From Nocardioides gilvus (GTDB taxonomy: Bacteria > Actinomycetota > Actinomycetes > Propionibacteriales > Nocardioidaceae): 64,000 nt of DNA. The notes below the pieces were generated by a model. The model saw nothing but the letters and a program-made list of their open reading frames with translations. It searched no databases and had not been told where the DNA came from. The DNA lies in the NCBI RefSeq assembly GCF_003194605.1, contig NZ_QHKY01000004.1, positions 248,001 to 312,000 on the forward strand, written 5' to 3'. The stretch's first letter is position 1. Each line of letters starts with the position of its first letter. The position numbers and the translations under genes are program-made. Positions 9,137 to 18,072 of the stretch are shown one piece after another.

Positions 9137-9526
9137 TCAGGCGCCGGCCTTGACCCGCTTGCGAGCATTGGCACGGTGCAGGTGCGCCGGGCCGATCTCG
9201 CCGCCGCGCAGGAGCTCGAGGCGCTCCTTGAGGATTTCCTCGAGTTCCTTCTCCGAACGACGCTCGAGCAGCATGTCCCAGTGCGTGCGCACGGGCTTCT
9301 CGTTCTTAGCGTCAGGGAGGATGCCCTGGGTGCTCAGCGCCTCGCTGCCGCACTTGGGGCACTCCCACAAGGCCGGAATGTCAGCCTCGTCGGACATGGT
9401 CACCTCGAACGCGTGACCGCTCTTGCACTTGTAGCCGACCTGCTGACGACCAGCGAACTCGATGCCGCGCTCGTCCTCGAAACTCTGGCCACCGAGCCTC
9501 GCGCCTCGCAGTGTGCGCTCCGCCAT
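9137..9526 (-). CDS. rbpA: RNA polymerase-binding protein RbpA
   Basis: A 129-residue protein whose N-terminus M-A-E-R-T-L-R-G-x-R-L-G is the RbpA signature. It has a zinc-ribbon-like core (C-K-S-G-H ... C-P-K-C-G) and the basic/acidic sigma-interacting helix R-T-H-W-D-M-L-L-E-R-R-S. RbpA binds RNA polymerase and group I/II sigma factors in actinobacteria and stabilises the open complex. GGAGG is placed 8 bases before the ATG at 9526, so the longer upstream frame is rejected. The long 5' region holds a SigR-type promoter. Confidence 0.96.
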   Translation of the reverse strand: MAERTLRGARLGGQSFEDERGIEFAGRQQVGYKCKSGHAFEVTMSDEADIPALWECPKCGSEALSTQGILPDAKNEKPVRTHWDMLLERRSEKELEEILKERLELLRGGEIGPAHLHRANARKRVKAGA

Positions 9527-9632
9527 TGAGCCACCTCCACAATCAGTTGTCCCCGTGTTGACGGGAAAGAGACGGTCGGGATGGGGTTCCGTGACGCCAT
9601 GGGGTCCAAGCGTCTGCGACCGTCTCCTGTCC

Positions 9633-9658
9633 AACGTTAGCGAGTCCCCCAAGATTCC
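9633..9658 (-). promoter_or_regulatory. SigR (thiol-oxidative stress) type promoter of rbpA
   Basis: Read on the minus strand, GGAAT at 9658-9654 is followed by exactly 18 bases and then GTT at 9635-9633. This is the GGAAT-N18-GTT consensus of SigR/SigH promoters. It lies ~107 bases upstream of the rbpA start. rbpA is an established SigR target in Streptomyces coelicolor. Confidence 0.75.
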
Positions 9659-9713
9659 GCCCAATCAAGCAGGAATCTGAGTGAGTTCAGCCCGCAGAAC
9701 GCAACCCCAGAAT

Positions 9714-11063
9714 TCAGGAAGCGAGCGCGGACTCCTCGTTGAGGCGACTCTTCACCGGCAGCAGGAGAAGCAGGCCGATGAGCAACAGCAGCACGATGCC
9801 GATGATGCCCCAGTACTGGACGTCGTCCAGGTTCTCCGCCCCGGTCAACGCCGCCCCGAGCAGGACCATCCCGGAGAACGCGGCGGGCGCCATGAAGCTC
9901 ACTGCACGTCCGGTGGTCGCGTAAAGGCCGAAGAGCTCGCCCTCGCGCCCCTCGGGGATCAGCCGCGCCAGGAAGGTCCGCGACGCCGACTGCGCGGGCC
10001 CGACGAAGACGCAGAGGGCCAGTCCGAGGATCCAGAAGGCCTGGGTGCCGCCGTCGTGGAAGATGAAGACGAGCGTGCCGAGCACGACCATGCAACCCAA
10101 CGAGCCCATGATCACCCGCTTGGGACCGAAGATGTCGTCGAGCACCCCGAGCGAAACCGTGGCGATGCCGGCCACCACGTTCGCTGCCACGGCAAAGATG
10201 ATGACGTCCCCGGGGGAGAAGCCGAACCAGCCGGCTGCCAGCACACCGCCGAAGGTGAAGACTCCGGCCAGGCCGTCTCGGAAGATTGCGGAGCTGAGCA
10301 GGAAGTACGCGGTGTTGCGGTCGTGGTGCCACAGGTCGCGGACCGTCTTGTAGAGGTCCCGGTACGACTGGACGATCCCGACCTGGGGTCCCTTCGCGCC
10401 GCGGGTCGCCTTGTCGTCGCGGATCGTGAGAATGACCGGCAGGCTGAAGAGGACCGTCCAGATGCCACACAGCAGCATCGAGACACGCACGTCCATGCCG
10501 TTCTCGCTGGTGATGCCGAAGAGGCCGACCTCGGGGTTGATGAAGCCGAAGTAGACCACCAGCAGCAGGACGATGCCGCCGATGTAGCCCAGGCCCCAGC
10601 CCAGCCCCGAGACCCGGCCGACAGTGGCGGGCGTCGAGATCTCGTTGAGCATCGCGTTGTACTGCACCGAGGCGAACTCGAAGAAGATGTTGCCGACTGC
10701 CAGGAGCACCAGACCCAGCAGCAGGTAGTCCGGTGACGGGGCGATGAAGAAGAGGGCGAACGACGCTGCTGCGACCACCGCGGTGTTGACGGTGAGCCAG
10801 AACGTACGCCGTCCCGCACGGTCTGCCCGCCGGCCGGTGACCGGAGCGACGAGGGCGATCACCAGACCGGCGATCGCCAATGCCCAGCCCAGCTTGACGC
10901 TGGCGCCGTCACCGAACGAGTCCGAGGTGATGTAGACGGTGAAGACGAAGGTGGTGATGACCGCGTTGAAGGCTGCTGAGCCCCAGTCCCACAGACCCCA
11001 GGCCAGTACTGCGCCCTTGCCGCGGCTCGTTCGAGCCGGGGGAGCGGTGATGGTGTCTGTCAT
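9714..11063 (-). CDS. MFS transporter, UMF1/Atg22-like
   Basis: A 449-residue membrane protein with about twelve membrane segments. The N-terminal A-W-x-L-W-D-W-G-S-A-A-F-N motif and the F-E-F-A-S-V-Q-Y-N-A-M-L pattern are typical of the UMF1/Atg22-like MFS branch, in which the substrate is usually unknown. The ATG at 11063 overlaps the stop of the upstream phosphodiesterase (ATGA), which sets the start and indicates an operon. The pairing suggests uptake or export of a glycerophosphodiester-related compound, but this is inference. Confidence 0.88.
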   Translation of the reverse strand: MTDTITAPPARTSRGKGAVLAWGLWDWGSAAFNAVITTFVFTVYITSDSFGDGASVKLGWALAIAGLVIALVAPVTGRRADRAGRRTFWLTVNTAVVAAASFALFFIAPSPDYLLLGLVLLAVGNIFFEFASVQYNAMLNEISTPATVGRVSGLGWGLGYIGGIVLLLVVYFGFINPEVGLFGITSENGMDVRVSMLLCGIWTVLFSLPVILTIRDDKATRGAKGPQVGIVQSYRDLYKTVRDLWHHDRNTAYFLLSSAIFRDGLAGVFTFGGVLAAGWFGFSPGDVIIFAVAANVVAGIATVSLGVLDDIFGPKRVIMGSLGCMVVLGTLVFIFHDGGTQAFWILGLALCVFVGPAQSASRTFLARLIPEGREGELFGLYATTGRAVSFMAPAAFSGMVLLGAALTGAENLDDVQYWGIIGIVLLLLIGLLLLLPVKSRLNEESALAS

Positions 11064-11860
11064 GGGTGGTCCCTCCAGAGCCCGTGGTGAAGCAGGATGT
11101 CCTTGAGTATGTCGGTCCGGTCGGTGACGAGGCCGTCGACACCGCGGTCGAGGAGGTCCCGCATTTCTTCGGGGTCGTCGACGGTCCACACGTGGACGTG
11201 GGCGCCCGCCGCGTGGGCCCTGCGTACGAAGCCGGCGGTCACGATGCGCAGCGGCCCGCGGTGCACGGGCACCTGCAGGGCGGTGACGTGTCCACCGGTC
11301 ACGAACCGGGCCAGCCGTCCGCTCGGCAGCAGTCGGAAAGCGGCCACCTCGAAGGGATGCGCCGACGTGGGCACCCGCCCTCGTGCCAACGCGCGGAACT
11401 CCTTCATCCGGGTCCTCGAGAAGGACCCGACGAGCACTCGGTCCCAGGCGCGGTGCTCGGCGATGACGTCAAGCAGCGGCTGGGCCGTCCCGGGTGCCTT
11501 GATGTCGATGTTGAACCGGGCCTGCGGGAAGGCGCCCAACAGCTCACTCATGGTGGGGATGCGGGCCCGACCCCCGATCCGTGCCTCGCGGATCTGCGCG
11601 TACGTCTGGTCGGCCACCGCGCCGGTGCGGTCGGTGACCCGGTCGAGAACGTTGTCGTGGAAGGCCAGTACGACACCGTCGCTGGTGACGTGCACGTCGG
11701 TCTCGAGGTAGACGTAGCCCAAGGAGATGGCGTGTGCAAAGGCCGCTTCAGTGTTCTCCAGCCCGACCACGTCGGGGTGGAGCGCGCCACCGCGGTGGGC
11801 GAAGGCCAGCACGGGCCTTCCTGAGTCCAGGTATTGATGCCCGGTGTCGTGACCGATCAC
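11060..11860 (-). CDS. Glycerophosphodiester phosphodiesterase
   Basis: A 266-residue GDPD-family protein. The catalytic signature is complete: A-H-R-G-G near residue 22, the E-N-T motif near 35, L-E-T-D-V-H-x-T-x-D-G near 53 and the second histidine in F-H-D near 67. The metal-binding glutamates and the C-terminal V-H-V-W-T-V-D motif are also present. It would hydrolyse glycerophosphodiesters to glycerol-3-phosphate and an alcohol. No signal peptide is visible, so it acts in the cytoplasm. It is a GTG start with a CATACT -10 hexamer 7 bases upstream (leaderless pattern) and is coupled to the MFS gene. Confidence 0.93.
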   Translation of the reverse strand: MIGHDTGHQYLDSGRPVLAFAHRGGALHPDVVGLENTEAAFAHAISLGYVYLETDVHVTSDGVVLAFHDNVLDRVTDRTGAVADQTYAQIREARIGGRARIPTMSELLGAFPQARFNIDIKAPGTAQPLLDVIAEHRAWDRVLVGSFSRTRMKEFRALARGRVPTSAHPFEVAAFRLLPSGRLARFVTGGHVTALQVPVHRGPLRIVTAGFVRRAHAAGAHVHVWTVDDPEEMRDLLDRGVDGLVTDRTDILKDILLHHGLWRDHP

Positions 11861-12017
11861 GGCCGTGAGTATGCCCCATCACACGCCCCACGGACAGGGA
11901 ACGAGTGAGAGTGGGACGACCCCGAGGTCCCTCAGATGTCTCGTACTCGTGGTCGACATCTTCCGGGACTCACCTCCACCACACTTCGCTGCGCTCAGCG
12001 TGCCTGCGGCTCGTTCC
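11861..12017. other. Intergenic region between the GDPD promoter and the murA stop
   Basis: 157 bases. The left edge carries the GDPD -10 hexamer (CATACT, minus strand). The rest has no convincing ORF, terminator hairpin or operator. Confidence 0.4.
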
Positions 12018-13544
12018 TCAGATGTCTCGGAAGGTTTCGATGTTGGCGCCCAGCGTGTTGAGTCGGTTGGCCAGGTCCTCGTACCCGCGGTGGATCACGT
12101 AGGTCGACCGAAGCACGGAGGTCCCCTTCGACGCCAACATCGCGAGCAGGATGACCACGGCAGGACGCAGGGCCGGGGGACAGATGATCTCGGCGCCGGA
12201 GAACCGCGTGGGCCCCTGCACCATCACCCGGTGCGGGTCGAGGAGCTTGACGTCGGCACCGAGCTTGTTGAGCTCGAGGAGGTAGATGGCCCGGTTCTCG
12301 TAGACCCAGTCGTGCAACAGCGTCTGGCCCTCGGCCACGGCTCCGATCACCGCGAAGAAGGGCAGGTTGTCGATGTTGAGGCCGGGGAACGGCATCGGGT
12401 GCACCTTGTCGAGAGGTGCGCGCAGCTCGGAACGACGAGTGGTCAGGTCGATCAGACGGGTGCGGCCGTTGTTGGCCGTGTACTCCTCGGTGCGGGAGTA
12501 CTGCAACCCCATCTCCTCGAGCAGTGCGAGCTCGATCTCCAGGAACTCGATCGGCACCCGCTTGATCGTGATCTCCGACTTGGTGACGATCGCCGCAGCG
12601 AGCAGCGACATGGCCTCGATCGGGTCTTCACTGGGGGAGTAGTCCACGTCGACGTCGATCCGCTCGACGCCGGTGACCTTGAGGGTCGTCGTACCGACGC
12701 CCTCGATGTGGACGCCCAGCTTCTCCAGGTAGAAGCACAGGTCCTGGACCATGTAGTTGGAGGAGGCGTTGCGGATCACCGTGGTGCCCGGGTGGAGGGC
12801 AGCCGCCATCAGGGCGTTCTCCGTCACGGTGTCGCCCCGCTCGGTGAGGACGATGGGCCGGACCGGGTCGACGGCCCGGTTGACGATCGCGTGGTACGCA
12901 CCTTCGTTGGCCTTGATCTCCAGACCGAACGGACGCAGGGCAGCCATGTGCGGCTCCACCGTGCGGGTGCCGAGCTGGCAGCCACCGGCGTACGGGAGGT
13001 GGAAGTCGTTGACGCGGTGCAACAGGGGGCCGAGGAACATGATCACCGAGCGGGTGCGGCGAGCTGCTTCCTCGTCGATCGCGCTCAGGTCGAGGTGCTC
13101 CGGCGGGATGATCTCGAGGTCGTTCTGGTCGTTGAGCCACCGGGTCTGGACGCCGAGCGACTCCAGGACCTCGAGGAGCCGGTTGACCTCCTCGATCCTG
13201 GCGACCTTGCGCAGGGTCGTACGTCCGCGGTTGAGGAGGGAGGCACAGAGCAGGGCGACGCCGGCGTTCTTCGAGGTCTTGACGTCGATCGAGCCCGAGA
13301 GTGTGGTCGGACCGGTGACGCGCAGGTGGGTCGGACCAGCACCGACCGAGACGATCTCGGAGTCCAGGGCACTGCCGAAGCGGGCCAACATCTCCAGCGA
13401 GAGGTTCTGGTGGCCCTTCTCGATGCGGTTGATGGCACTCTGGGACGTGCCCAGGGCCTCCGCCAACTGCTGTTGAGTCATGCCTCGGTGCTTGCGTGCG
13501 TCACGAATGATGTTGCCGATACGTCCGAGATAGTCCTGCGTCAT
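12018..13544 (-). CDS. MurA-family enolpyruvyltransferase with N-terminal XRE helix-turn-helix domain
   Basis: A 508-residue two-domain protein. Residues ~1-65 form an XRE-type HTH (R-G-M-T-Q-Q-Q-L-A-E ... S-Q-S-A-I-N-R-I-E-K-G). Residues ~75-508 form a complete EPSP/MurA fold. MurA landmarks are conserved: Lys-Asn in T-S-K-N-A-G, Arg in R-R-T-R-S, the catalytic-Cys loop G-G-C-Q-L-G-T-R near residue 190, and the C-terminal H-R-G-Y-E. The reaction would be transfer of enolpyruvate from PEP to UDP-GlcNAc, the first step of peptidoglycan synthesis. The ATG at 13544 is supported by a TAGCGT -10 hexamer exactly 7 bases upstream. The HTH fusion could let the enzyme bind DNA or be a structural relic. 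Whether this is the main MurA or a paralogue cannot be told from the window. Confidence 0.88.
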   Translation of the reverse strand: MTQDYLGRIGNIIRDARKHRGMTQQQLAEALGTSQSAINRIEKGHQNLSLEMLARFGSALDSEIVSVGAGPTHLRVTGPTTLSGSIDVKTSKNAGVALLCASLLNRGRTTLRKVARIEEVNRLLEVLESLGVQTRWLNDQNDLEIIPPEHLDLSAIDEEAARRTRSVIMFLGPLLHRVNDFHLPYAGGCQLGTRTVEPHMAALRPFGLEIKANEGAYHAIVNRAVDPVRPIVLTERGDTVTENALMAAALHPGTTVIRNASSNYMVQDLCFYLEKLGVHIEGVGTTTLKVTGVERIDVDVDYSPSEDPIEAMSLLAAAIVTKSEITIKRVPIEFLEIELALLEEMGLQYSRTEEYTANNGRTRLIDLTTRRSELRAPLDKVHPMPFPGLNIDNLPFFAVIGAVAEGQTLLHDWVYENRAIYLLELNKLGADVKLLDPHRVMVQGPTRFSGAEIICPPALRPAVVILLAMLASKGTSVLRSTYVIHRGYEDLANRLNTLGANIETFRDI

Positions 13545-13551
13545 GGGAAGC

Positions 13552-13557
13552 ACGCTA
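13552..13557 (-). promoter_or_regulatory. -10 hexamer TAGCGT for leaderless transcription of the XRE-MurA gene
   Basis: On the minus strand TAGCGT is followed by 7 bases and then the ATG at 13544. No Shine-Dalgarno is present. This argues against the GTG three codons upstream. Confidence 0.6.
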
Positions 13558-13627
13558 TCTCAGATATGAGATAAACCAAGTCCCGACGGCGCGTACGGTG
13601 CGGAGTGTCGTTGGGGGAGTACCTTGC

Positions 13628-13681
13628 CAGCCCCTCGTAGGGGCTGACTTGGGTAACGTGGCACCCCTGCGACCCGGGGTG
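13628..13681 (+). promoter_or_regulatory. Two hairpins flanking a -10 element upstream of the UvrA-like gene
   Basis: A 7-bp perfect inverted repeat (CAGCCCC / GGGGCTG, loop 5) spans 13628-13646. A -10-like TAACGT is at 13654-13659. A second 6-bp repeat (CACCCC / GGGGTG, loop 8) spans 13662-13681, where transcription should start. GGAGG follows at 13701. The first could be an operator in the -35 region and the second a 5' UTR hairpin; both functions are inferred. Confidence 0.4.
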
Positions 13682-13710
13682 GCCGGGCAGAGCAAAGCAC
13701 GGAGGCCCCG

Positions 13711-16077
13711 ATGAACGCCCACCCGGCGGACCACCATGACCTGATCCGGGTCCACGGAGCTCGGGAGAACAACCTCCGTGACATCTCGGTGGAGATCCCC
13801 AAGCGTCGACTCACCGTCTTCACGGGCGTCTCCGGCTCGGGGAAGTCCTCGCTGGTCTTCTCGACCATCGCGGCGGAGTCGCAGCGGATGATCAACGAGA
13901 CCTACTCGACCTTCCTCCAGGGCTTCATGCCCACACTGAACCGCCCGGACGTGGACGTCCTGGAGGGTCTCACCAGCGCCATCGTCGTCGACCAGGAGCG
14001 GATGGGCGGCGACCCGCGTTCGACGGTCGGGACGGCCACCGACGCCAATGCCCTGCTCCGGATCCTCTTCAGTCGATTGGGAAGCCCTTCGATCGGCTCG
14101 CCCCAGGCGTACTCGTTCAACATCGCCTCGGCCTCGGGCGGGGGCGCGATGAAGACCGAGAAGGCCGGCAAGACCGTCGTCGAACGACGCACCTTCTCCA
14201 TCACCGGCGGCATGTGCCCGCGCTGCGAAGGTCGCGGCAACGTGTCCGACTTCGACGTGACGGCGTTGTACGACGACTCGAAGTCGATCATGGAGGGCGC
14301 CCTGACGATCCCGGGCTACTCCATGGAGGGCTGGTACGGCCGGATCTTCTCCGGGTGCGGATTCTTCGACGCCACCAAGCCGATCAGTCAGTTCTCCGCC
14401 GACGAGCTGGACGCGTTGCTCCACAAGGAGCCCACGAAGATCAAGGTCGACGGAATCAACGTCACCTACGAAGGCCTCATCCCCAAGATCCAGAAGTCGT
14501 TCCTCGCCAAGGACCGCGAGTCCATGCAGCCCCACATCCGCGCCTTCGTGGATCGTGCGATCGTCTTCGCCACCTGCCCCGAGTGCGACGGAACCCGTCT
14601 CTCGGAGGCCGCCCGCTCGTCGAAGATCTCCGGGGTCGACATCGGGACGGCCTGCCGCATGCAAATCAGCGACCTGGCCGCGTGGGTCCGTGACCTCGAC
14701 GAACCCTCGGCGGCTCCATTGCTGAAGACCTTGGTCGAGACCCTCGACTCCTTCGTGCAGATCGGCCTGGGATACCTGAGCCTGGAGCGGCCCGCCGGCA
14801 GCCTGTCCGGGGGAGAGGCGCAGCGGGTGAAGATGATCCGGCACCTCGGCTCGGCTCTCACCGACATCACGTACGTCTTCGACGAGCCCACCATCGGCCT
14901 GCACCCGCACGACATCGCCCGGATGAACGAGCTCCTCCTCCAGTTGCGTGACAAGGGCAACACCGTCCTGGTGGTGGAGCACAAGCCTGAAGCCATCGCG
15001 ATCGCCGATCACGTGATCGACCTGGGCCCGGGGGCAGGCACGGCCGGCGGCACGATCTGCTTCGAGGGAACGCTCGAAGGGCTCCGTGCCAGTGACACCT
15101 TGACCGGTCGCCACCTGGACGACCGCGCGCAGTTGAAGGACGACGTACGCCCGGCGCAGGGCGCCCTCGAAGTGCGCGGTGCAGACGCCCACAACCTGCA
15201 GCACGTCGACGTCGACATCCCGCTCGGAGTCCTCTGCGTCGTCACGGGCGTGGCCGGCTCGGGCAAGAGCACGCTCATCCACGGTTCGGTCTCGAAGCGT
15301 GACGGGGTGCTGGCCATCGACCAGGCGCCCATCAAGGGATCGCGGCGGAGCAACCCGGCCACGTACACCGGACTGCTCGAGCCCATCCGGAAGGCGTTCG
15401 CCAAGGCCAACGGCGTCAAGCCGGCACTCTTCAGTGCCAACTCCGAGGGCGCCTGCCCCAACTGCAAGGGAGCCGGCGTCACCTACACCGACCTCGCGAT
15501 CATGCAGAGCGTCGCGACCGAGTGCGAGGTGTGCGGCGGTCGCCGTTTTGATGCCTCGGTTCTCGACTACACCTGGGGCGGCAAGAGCATTGCCGATGTC
15601 TTCGACATTCCGGTCGCCGAGGCGCACGCGTTCTTCGCGGCGGCGGACTCGAAGATCCCTGCGGCTCACAAGATCCTCACCCGGATGGTGGATGTCGGGC
15701 TGGGCTACGTACGCCTGGGCCAACCGCTCACGACGCTGTCCGGGGGCGAACGCCAGCGGCTCAAGTTGGCCTCGCAGATGGGGGAGAAGGGCGACGTCTA
15801 CGTCCTCGACGAGCCGACCACGGGGCTGCACCTCGCCGACGTGGAGAACCTGCTCGGCATGCTCGATCGTCTGGTCGACTCAGGCAAGTCAGTGATCGTC
15901 ATCGAGCATCACCAGGCCGTGATGGCACACGCTGACTGGATCGTTGACCTGGGTCCCGGAGCCGGGCACGACGGCGGCCGGGTGGTCTTCGAAGGCACGC
16001 CGAGGGAACTCGTCGCGGACGCCTCGACGCTCACCGGGCAGCACCTGGCCGCGTACGTCGGCCGTCAGTCAGGCTGA
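13711..16077 (+). CDS. UvrA-like ABC ATPase lacking the UvrB-binding insertion
   Basis: A 788-residue protein with two ABC modules of the UvrA type. Walker A motifs are at ~39 (G-V-S-G-S-G-K-S-S) and ~513 (G-V-A-G-S-G-K-S-T), signatures L-S-G-G-E-A-Q-R at ~365 and L-S-G-G-E-R-Q-R at ~676, and two D-E-P Walker B motifs. Zinc-binding C-P-R-C-E-G, C-P-E-C and C-P-N-C-K-G clusters are present. Canonical UvrA has about 950 residues; the missing length lies in the N-terminal UvrB-binding region. Short UvrA paralogues (UvrA2/DrrC type) are linked to resistance to DNA-binding drugs rather than to general excision repair. GGAGG precedes the ATG. It is divergent from the XRE-MurA gene. Confidence 0.9.
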   Translation: MNAHPADHHDLIRVHGARENNLRDISVEIPKRRLTVFTGVSGSGKSSLVFSTIAAESQRMINETYSTFLQGFMPTLNRPDVDVLEGLTSAIVVDQERMGGDPRSTVGTATDANALLRILFSRLGSPSIGSPQAYSFNIASASGGGAMKTEKAGKTVVERRTFSITGGMCPRCEGRGNVSDFDVTALYDDSKSIMEGALTIPGYSMEGWYGRIFSGCGFFDATKPISQFSADELDALLHKEPTKIKVDGINVTYEGLIPKIQKSFLAKDRESMQPHIRAFVDRAIVFATCPECDGTRLSEAARSSKISGVDIGTACRMQISDLAAWVRDLDEPSAAPLLKTLVETLDSFVQIGLGYLSLERPAGSLSGGEAQRVKMIRHLGSALTDITYVFDEPTIGLHPHDIARMNELLLQLRDKGNTVLVVEHKPEAIAIADHVIDLGPGAGTAGGTICFEGTLEGLRASDTLTGRHLDDRAQLKDDVRPAQGALEVRGADAHNLQHVDVDIPLGVLCVVTGVAGSGKSTLIHGSVSKRDGVLAIDQAPIKGSRRSNPATYTGLLEPIRKAFAKANGVKPALFSANSEGACPNCKGAGVTYTDLAIMQSVATECEVCGGRRFDASVLDYTWGGKSIADVFDIPVAEAHAFFAAADSKIPAAHKILTRMVDVGLGYVRLGQPLTTLSGGERQRLKLASQMGEKGDVYVLDEPTTGLHLADVENLLGMLDRLVDSGKSVIVIEHHQAVMAHADWIVDLGPGAGHDGGRVVFEGTPRELVADASTLTGQHLAAYVGRQSG

Positions 16078-16088
16078 GGCCCGCTCGG

Positions 16089-16112
16089 CACCTGCACCTG
16101 CACCTGCACCTG
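16089..16112 (+). repeat. Four tandem copies of CACCTG
   Basis: CACCTG is repeated four times in the short gap between the convergent UvrA-like and VTT-family genes. The last copy can pair with the adjacent CAGGT, but the loop would be one base. No function is assigned. Confidence 0.6.
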
Positions 16113-16150
16113 TCAGGTCGACCGAGGCGGAGTCCAACAACGGCTCTCGT

Positions 16151-16612
16151 TCACCAGTGGGCCCAGTCGAGGAGATACCCAGCCCCGCTGAGAATGATCC
16201 AGAAGCGCAGGAAGCGCCCGGTCAGTCCGGTGACCAGGAAGACCCAGAGGCGGATCTCGAGGACCCCCGCGAGCACCGAGATGACCGCGAACGGGGGGAG
16301 TCCCACGAAGGAGGAGAGGAAGAGGAGACCCACCGTCTTGACCGGCCTGTCCAGGATCCGGCCCTGCCACTTGTGCAGGCGTGCTTGCCATGCGGGTTTG
16401 GCCATGGTCCGCGCGATGGCGGGAATCTTCGTGCCACCGGCGCCGGCGTAGTACCAGAAGACCTTGCCCACCATCTGCCCAGCGCCCCCGACCAGGGCGA
16501 GCAACACCGCCGAACCGCCCGTCGTGCCGACGGCAGCGATGTAGACCTCGGCATTGAGCACCGGGATCAACGCTGATCCGATGCAGTAGAGGAACGTACC
16601 GAGGAGCAGCAC
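16151..16612 (-). CDS. Small VTT/DedA-like membrane protein
   Basis: A 153-residue protein with four to five hydrophobic stretches. The pattern I-P-x-x-N-A-E-V-Y ... G-A-G-Q-M-V-G-K ... F-L-S-S-F-V-G-L-P-P-F resembles the YqaA/VTT family, relatives of DedA proteins involved in lipid scrambling or membrane homeostasis. The GTG start lies 6 bases after the stop of the CDP-alcohol phosphotransferase gene, so the pair is an operon and a lipid-related role is plausible. A signature D/E in the first loop fits VTT proteins. Confidence 0.75.
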   Translation of the reverse strand: MLLLGTFLYCIGSALIPVLNAEVYIAAVGTTGGSAVLLALVGGAGQMVGKVFWYYAGAGGTKIPAIARTMAKPAWQARLHKWQGRILDRPVKTVGLLFLSSFVGLPPFAVISVLAGVLEIRLWVFLVTGLTGRFLRFWIILSGAGYLLDWAHW

Positions 16613-16618
16613 CGCAGA

Positions 16619-17251
16619 TCAGCCGGACGTGGAGGGCAGCGGCGCCGTCGGCAGGGGGAGTCCGAGTTTGAAGAGCAACGTCATCGACCAGATCTTCAGC
16701 ACGACCAGCGCGACGGCGATGGCCAGGGCCACCCACATCCATCCGGTCACCAGGAGCAACACCGCAAAGAAGGCCGAGTTGACTGCCTTGGCGGGCTTGG
16801 ACCAGTTCCACCACCAGATGCGGTGATCGACCAGGTAGAAGTAGTTGGGACTTCGGATCGGCCAGGCCAGGTAGGTGAGCGACAGGAAGTGGTCGATCAC
16901 CATGAAGTTGAAGAGGTAGACGAAGATCGCCGGCGACAACTCCGGCTGGAGCCAGGCCAGGCCAACGTAGAAGGCCGCGGCGCACATCCGGTCACAGAGG
17001 ATGTCCATCGTGCCGCCGATGCGCGTCTCGCAGTCCAGGAGCCGGGCGACGAAGCCGTCGAGCATGTCTCCGACCCAGTAGACAGCCAGGCCGATCACCA
17101 ACAGCCTCAGGCTGCCGTCGTACGCCGCCCAGGTGGACAGCGCGACGGCTGCAACCGTCCGTACGAACGTGACGACCGTTGCAGAGGTCCAGAGCCGCTC
17201 GGCGGTGGGGTCCGCCAGTTTGCCCGGGTCGATCTCGAGCTGACTGGACAT
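16619..17251 (-). CDS. CDP-alcohol phosphatidyltransferase family protein
   Basis: A 210-residue membrane enzyme. The family signature D-x2-D-G-x2-A-R-x8-G-x3-D-x3-D is intact, starting at G-D-M-L-D-G near residue 62. Such enzymes exchange the CMP of a CDP-alcohol for another alcohol to make phospholipids. The exact product (phosphatidylglycerophosphate, phosphatidylinositol phosphate, cardiolipin or other) cannot be read from the sequence. The ATG at 17251 is chosen because the upstream extension is polar and lacks homology; two GTG codons just upstream are alternatives. Six to seven hydrophobic segments follow. Confidence 0.85.
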   Translation of the reverse strand: MSSQLEIDPGKLADPTAERLWTSATVVTFVRTVAAVALSTWAAYDGSLRLLVIGLAVYWVGDMLDGFVARLLDCETRIGGTMDILCDRMCAAAFYVGLAWLQPELSPAIFVYLFNFMVIDHFLSLTYLAWPIRSPNYFYLVDHRIWWWNWSKPAKAVNSAFFAVLLLVTGWMWVALAIAVALVVLKIWSMTLLFKLGLPLPTAPLPSTSG

Positions 17252-17397
17252 CCCCACGACGGATCCTCTCAGGCGTGAGGAGTTCGGAGTCCTCGATGCG
17301 CCGAGCCAGAGATTACACCTCAGCAAGGGGCGCCGGTGTGGCCGTTCGCCTGTCAGGGCAACGGGCATGGGATGTTGCCTGCAGCGTCGTGTCGTCG

Positions 17398-17403
17398 TAG
17401 TTT
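17398..17403 (+). promoter_or_regulatory. -10 hexamer TAGTTT before the DksA-like gene
   Basis: TAGTTT ends 7 bases before the ATG at 17411 and no Shine-Dalgarno is seen, consistent with leaderless transcription. Confidence 0.55.
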
Positions 17404-17410
17404 CCAGTTC

Positions 17411-17776
17411 ATGGATCCCGGCGAACGCGCCGAGCGCGCGGTGCATTCGCTCGAGGCCGAGAGGCGCCTCACGCTGGACCGTCTCGCCCGTCTGAACAGC
17501 GACTATCGAGGCGTCGTCGCGGCTTCGCTGGACACCAACGCCGATGACGAGCACGACCCGGAGGGTGCCACCATCGCCTTCGAACGGTCACAGATCGGCG
17601 CGCTGGTGAAAGGGGCCGAGGGACACCTGGCGGAGATTGACGCGGCCCTCGACCAGGTGAGGGCCGGTACCTACGGAGTGTGCGTCAGTTGTGGAACTGC
17701 GATTCCTGAAGCCCGGCTCGAGGCACGACCGATGGCGTCGCGCTGCGTCGCCTGCGCATCGATTCACCGCTCCTGA
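17411..17776 (+). CDS. DksA/TraR-type zinc finger protein
   Basis: A 121-residue protein with an N-terminal coiled-coil region (residues ~3-80) and a C-terminal four-cysteine zinc finger C-V-S-C-x17-C-V-A-C at ~95-117. DksA-type proteins enter the RNA polymerase secondary channel and modulate initiation. The coiled coil carries D-x-x-D-D near residue 36, similar to the catalytic-tip acidic residues of DksA. It resembles the short actinobacterial DksA-like proteins. It stands alone, followed by a small hypothetical gene. Confidence 0.85.
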   Translation: MDPGERAERAVHSLEAERRLTLDRLARLNSDYRGVVAASLDTNADDEHDPEGATIAFERSQIGALVKGAEGHLAEIDAALDQVRAGTYGVCVSCGTAIPEARLEARPMASRCVACASIHRS

Positions 17777-17829
17777 GATCAGTTGCTGCCCGGAGGCATA
17801 GTTCTGCGACGAATGGGCAATCTGTCTCC

Positions 17830-18072
17830 ATGACCGACATGAATCAGGAAGATGCCCGTACCGAAGCCCTGCGCAACGTGGTGGAGCGCGTCACCTCGTG
17901 GCAGGAGTCAGCCACCGAGGGCACCATTCACGACGAACTGGACAAGGGCCTCAAGGAGGCTGGAGTGACTCTCACCGACGAGCAGCGCGACCGGGTCGCA
18001 GAGCAGATCTCGGAGGGCCACGAGGTGGACGTGGAATCCCTCAGCCCCACCAGCGAGGGTGGGCCAGCCTGA
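17830..18072 (+). CDS. Small acidic hypothetical protein
   Basis: An 80-residue, charged, predicted helical protein with no cysteine and no membrane segment. The codon usage matches neighbours and the frame is well defined, so it is likely real. Its middle (T-D-E-Q-R-D-R-V-A-E-Q-I-S-E-G) resembles a short helical-hairpin domain. The start may be the ATG at 17830 or the next ATG three codons in. No family is recognised. Confidence 0.6.
   Translation: MTDMNQEDARTEALRNVVERVTSWQESATEGTIHDELDKGLKEAGVTLTDEQRDRVAEQISEGHEVDVESLSPTSEGGPA

Noticed and set aside
9527..9664. Longer N-terminus for RbpA
   Set aside because: RbpA proteins start with M-A-E-R; the extension contains the SigR promoter and no homology.
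11865..13574. Long open frame antisense to the XRE-MurA gene
   Set aside because: Composition is typical of antisense readings in high-GC DNA and no motif is visible.
16089..16116. Terminator in the CACCTG repeats
   Set aside because: The ACCTG/CAGGT arms have a one-base spacer, which cannot form a stable loop.
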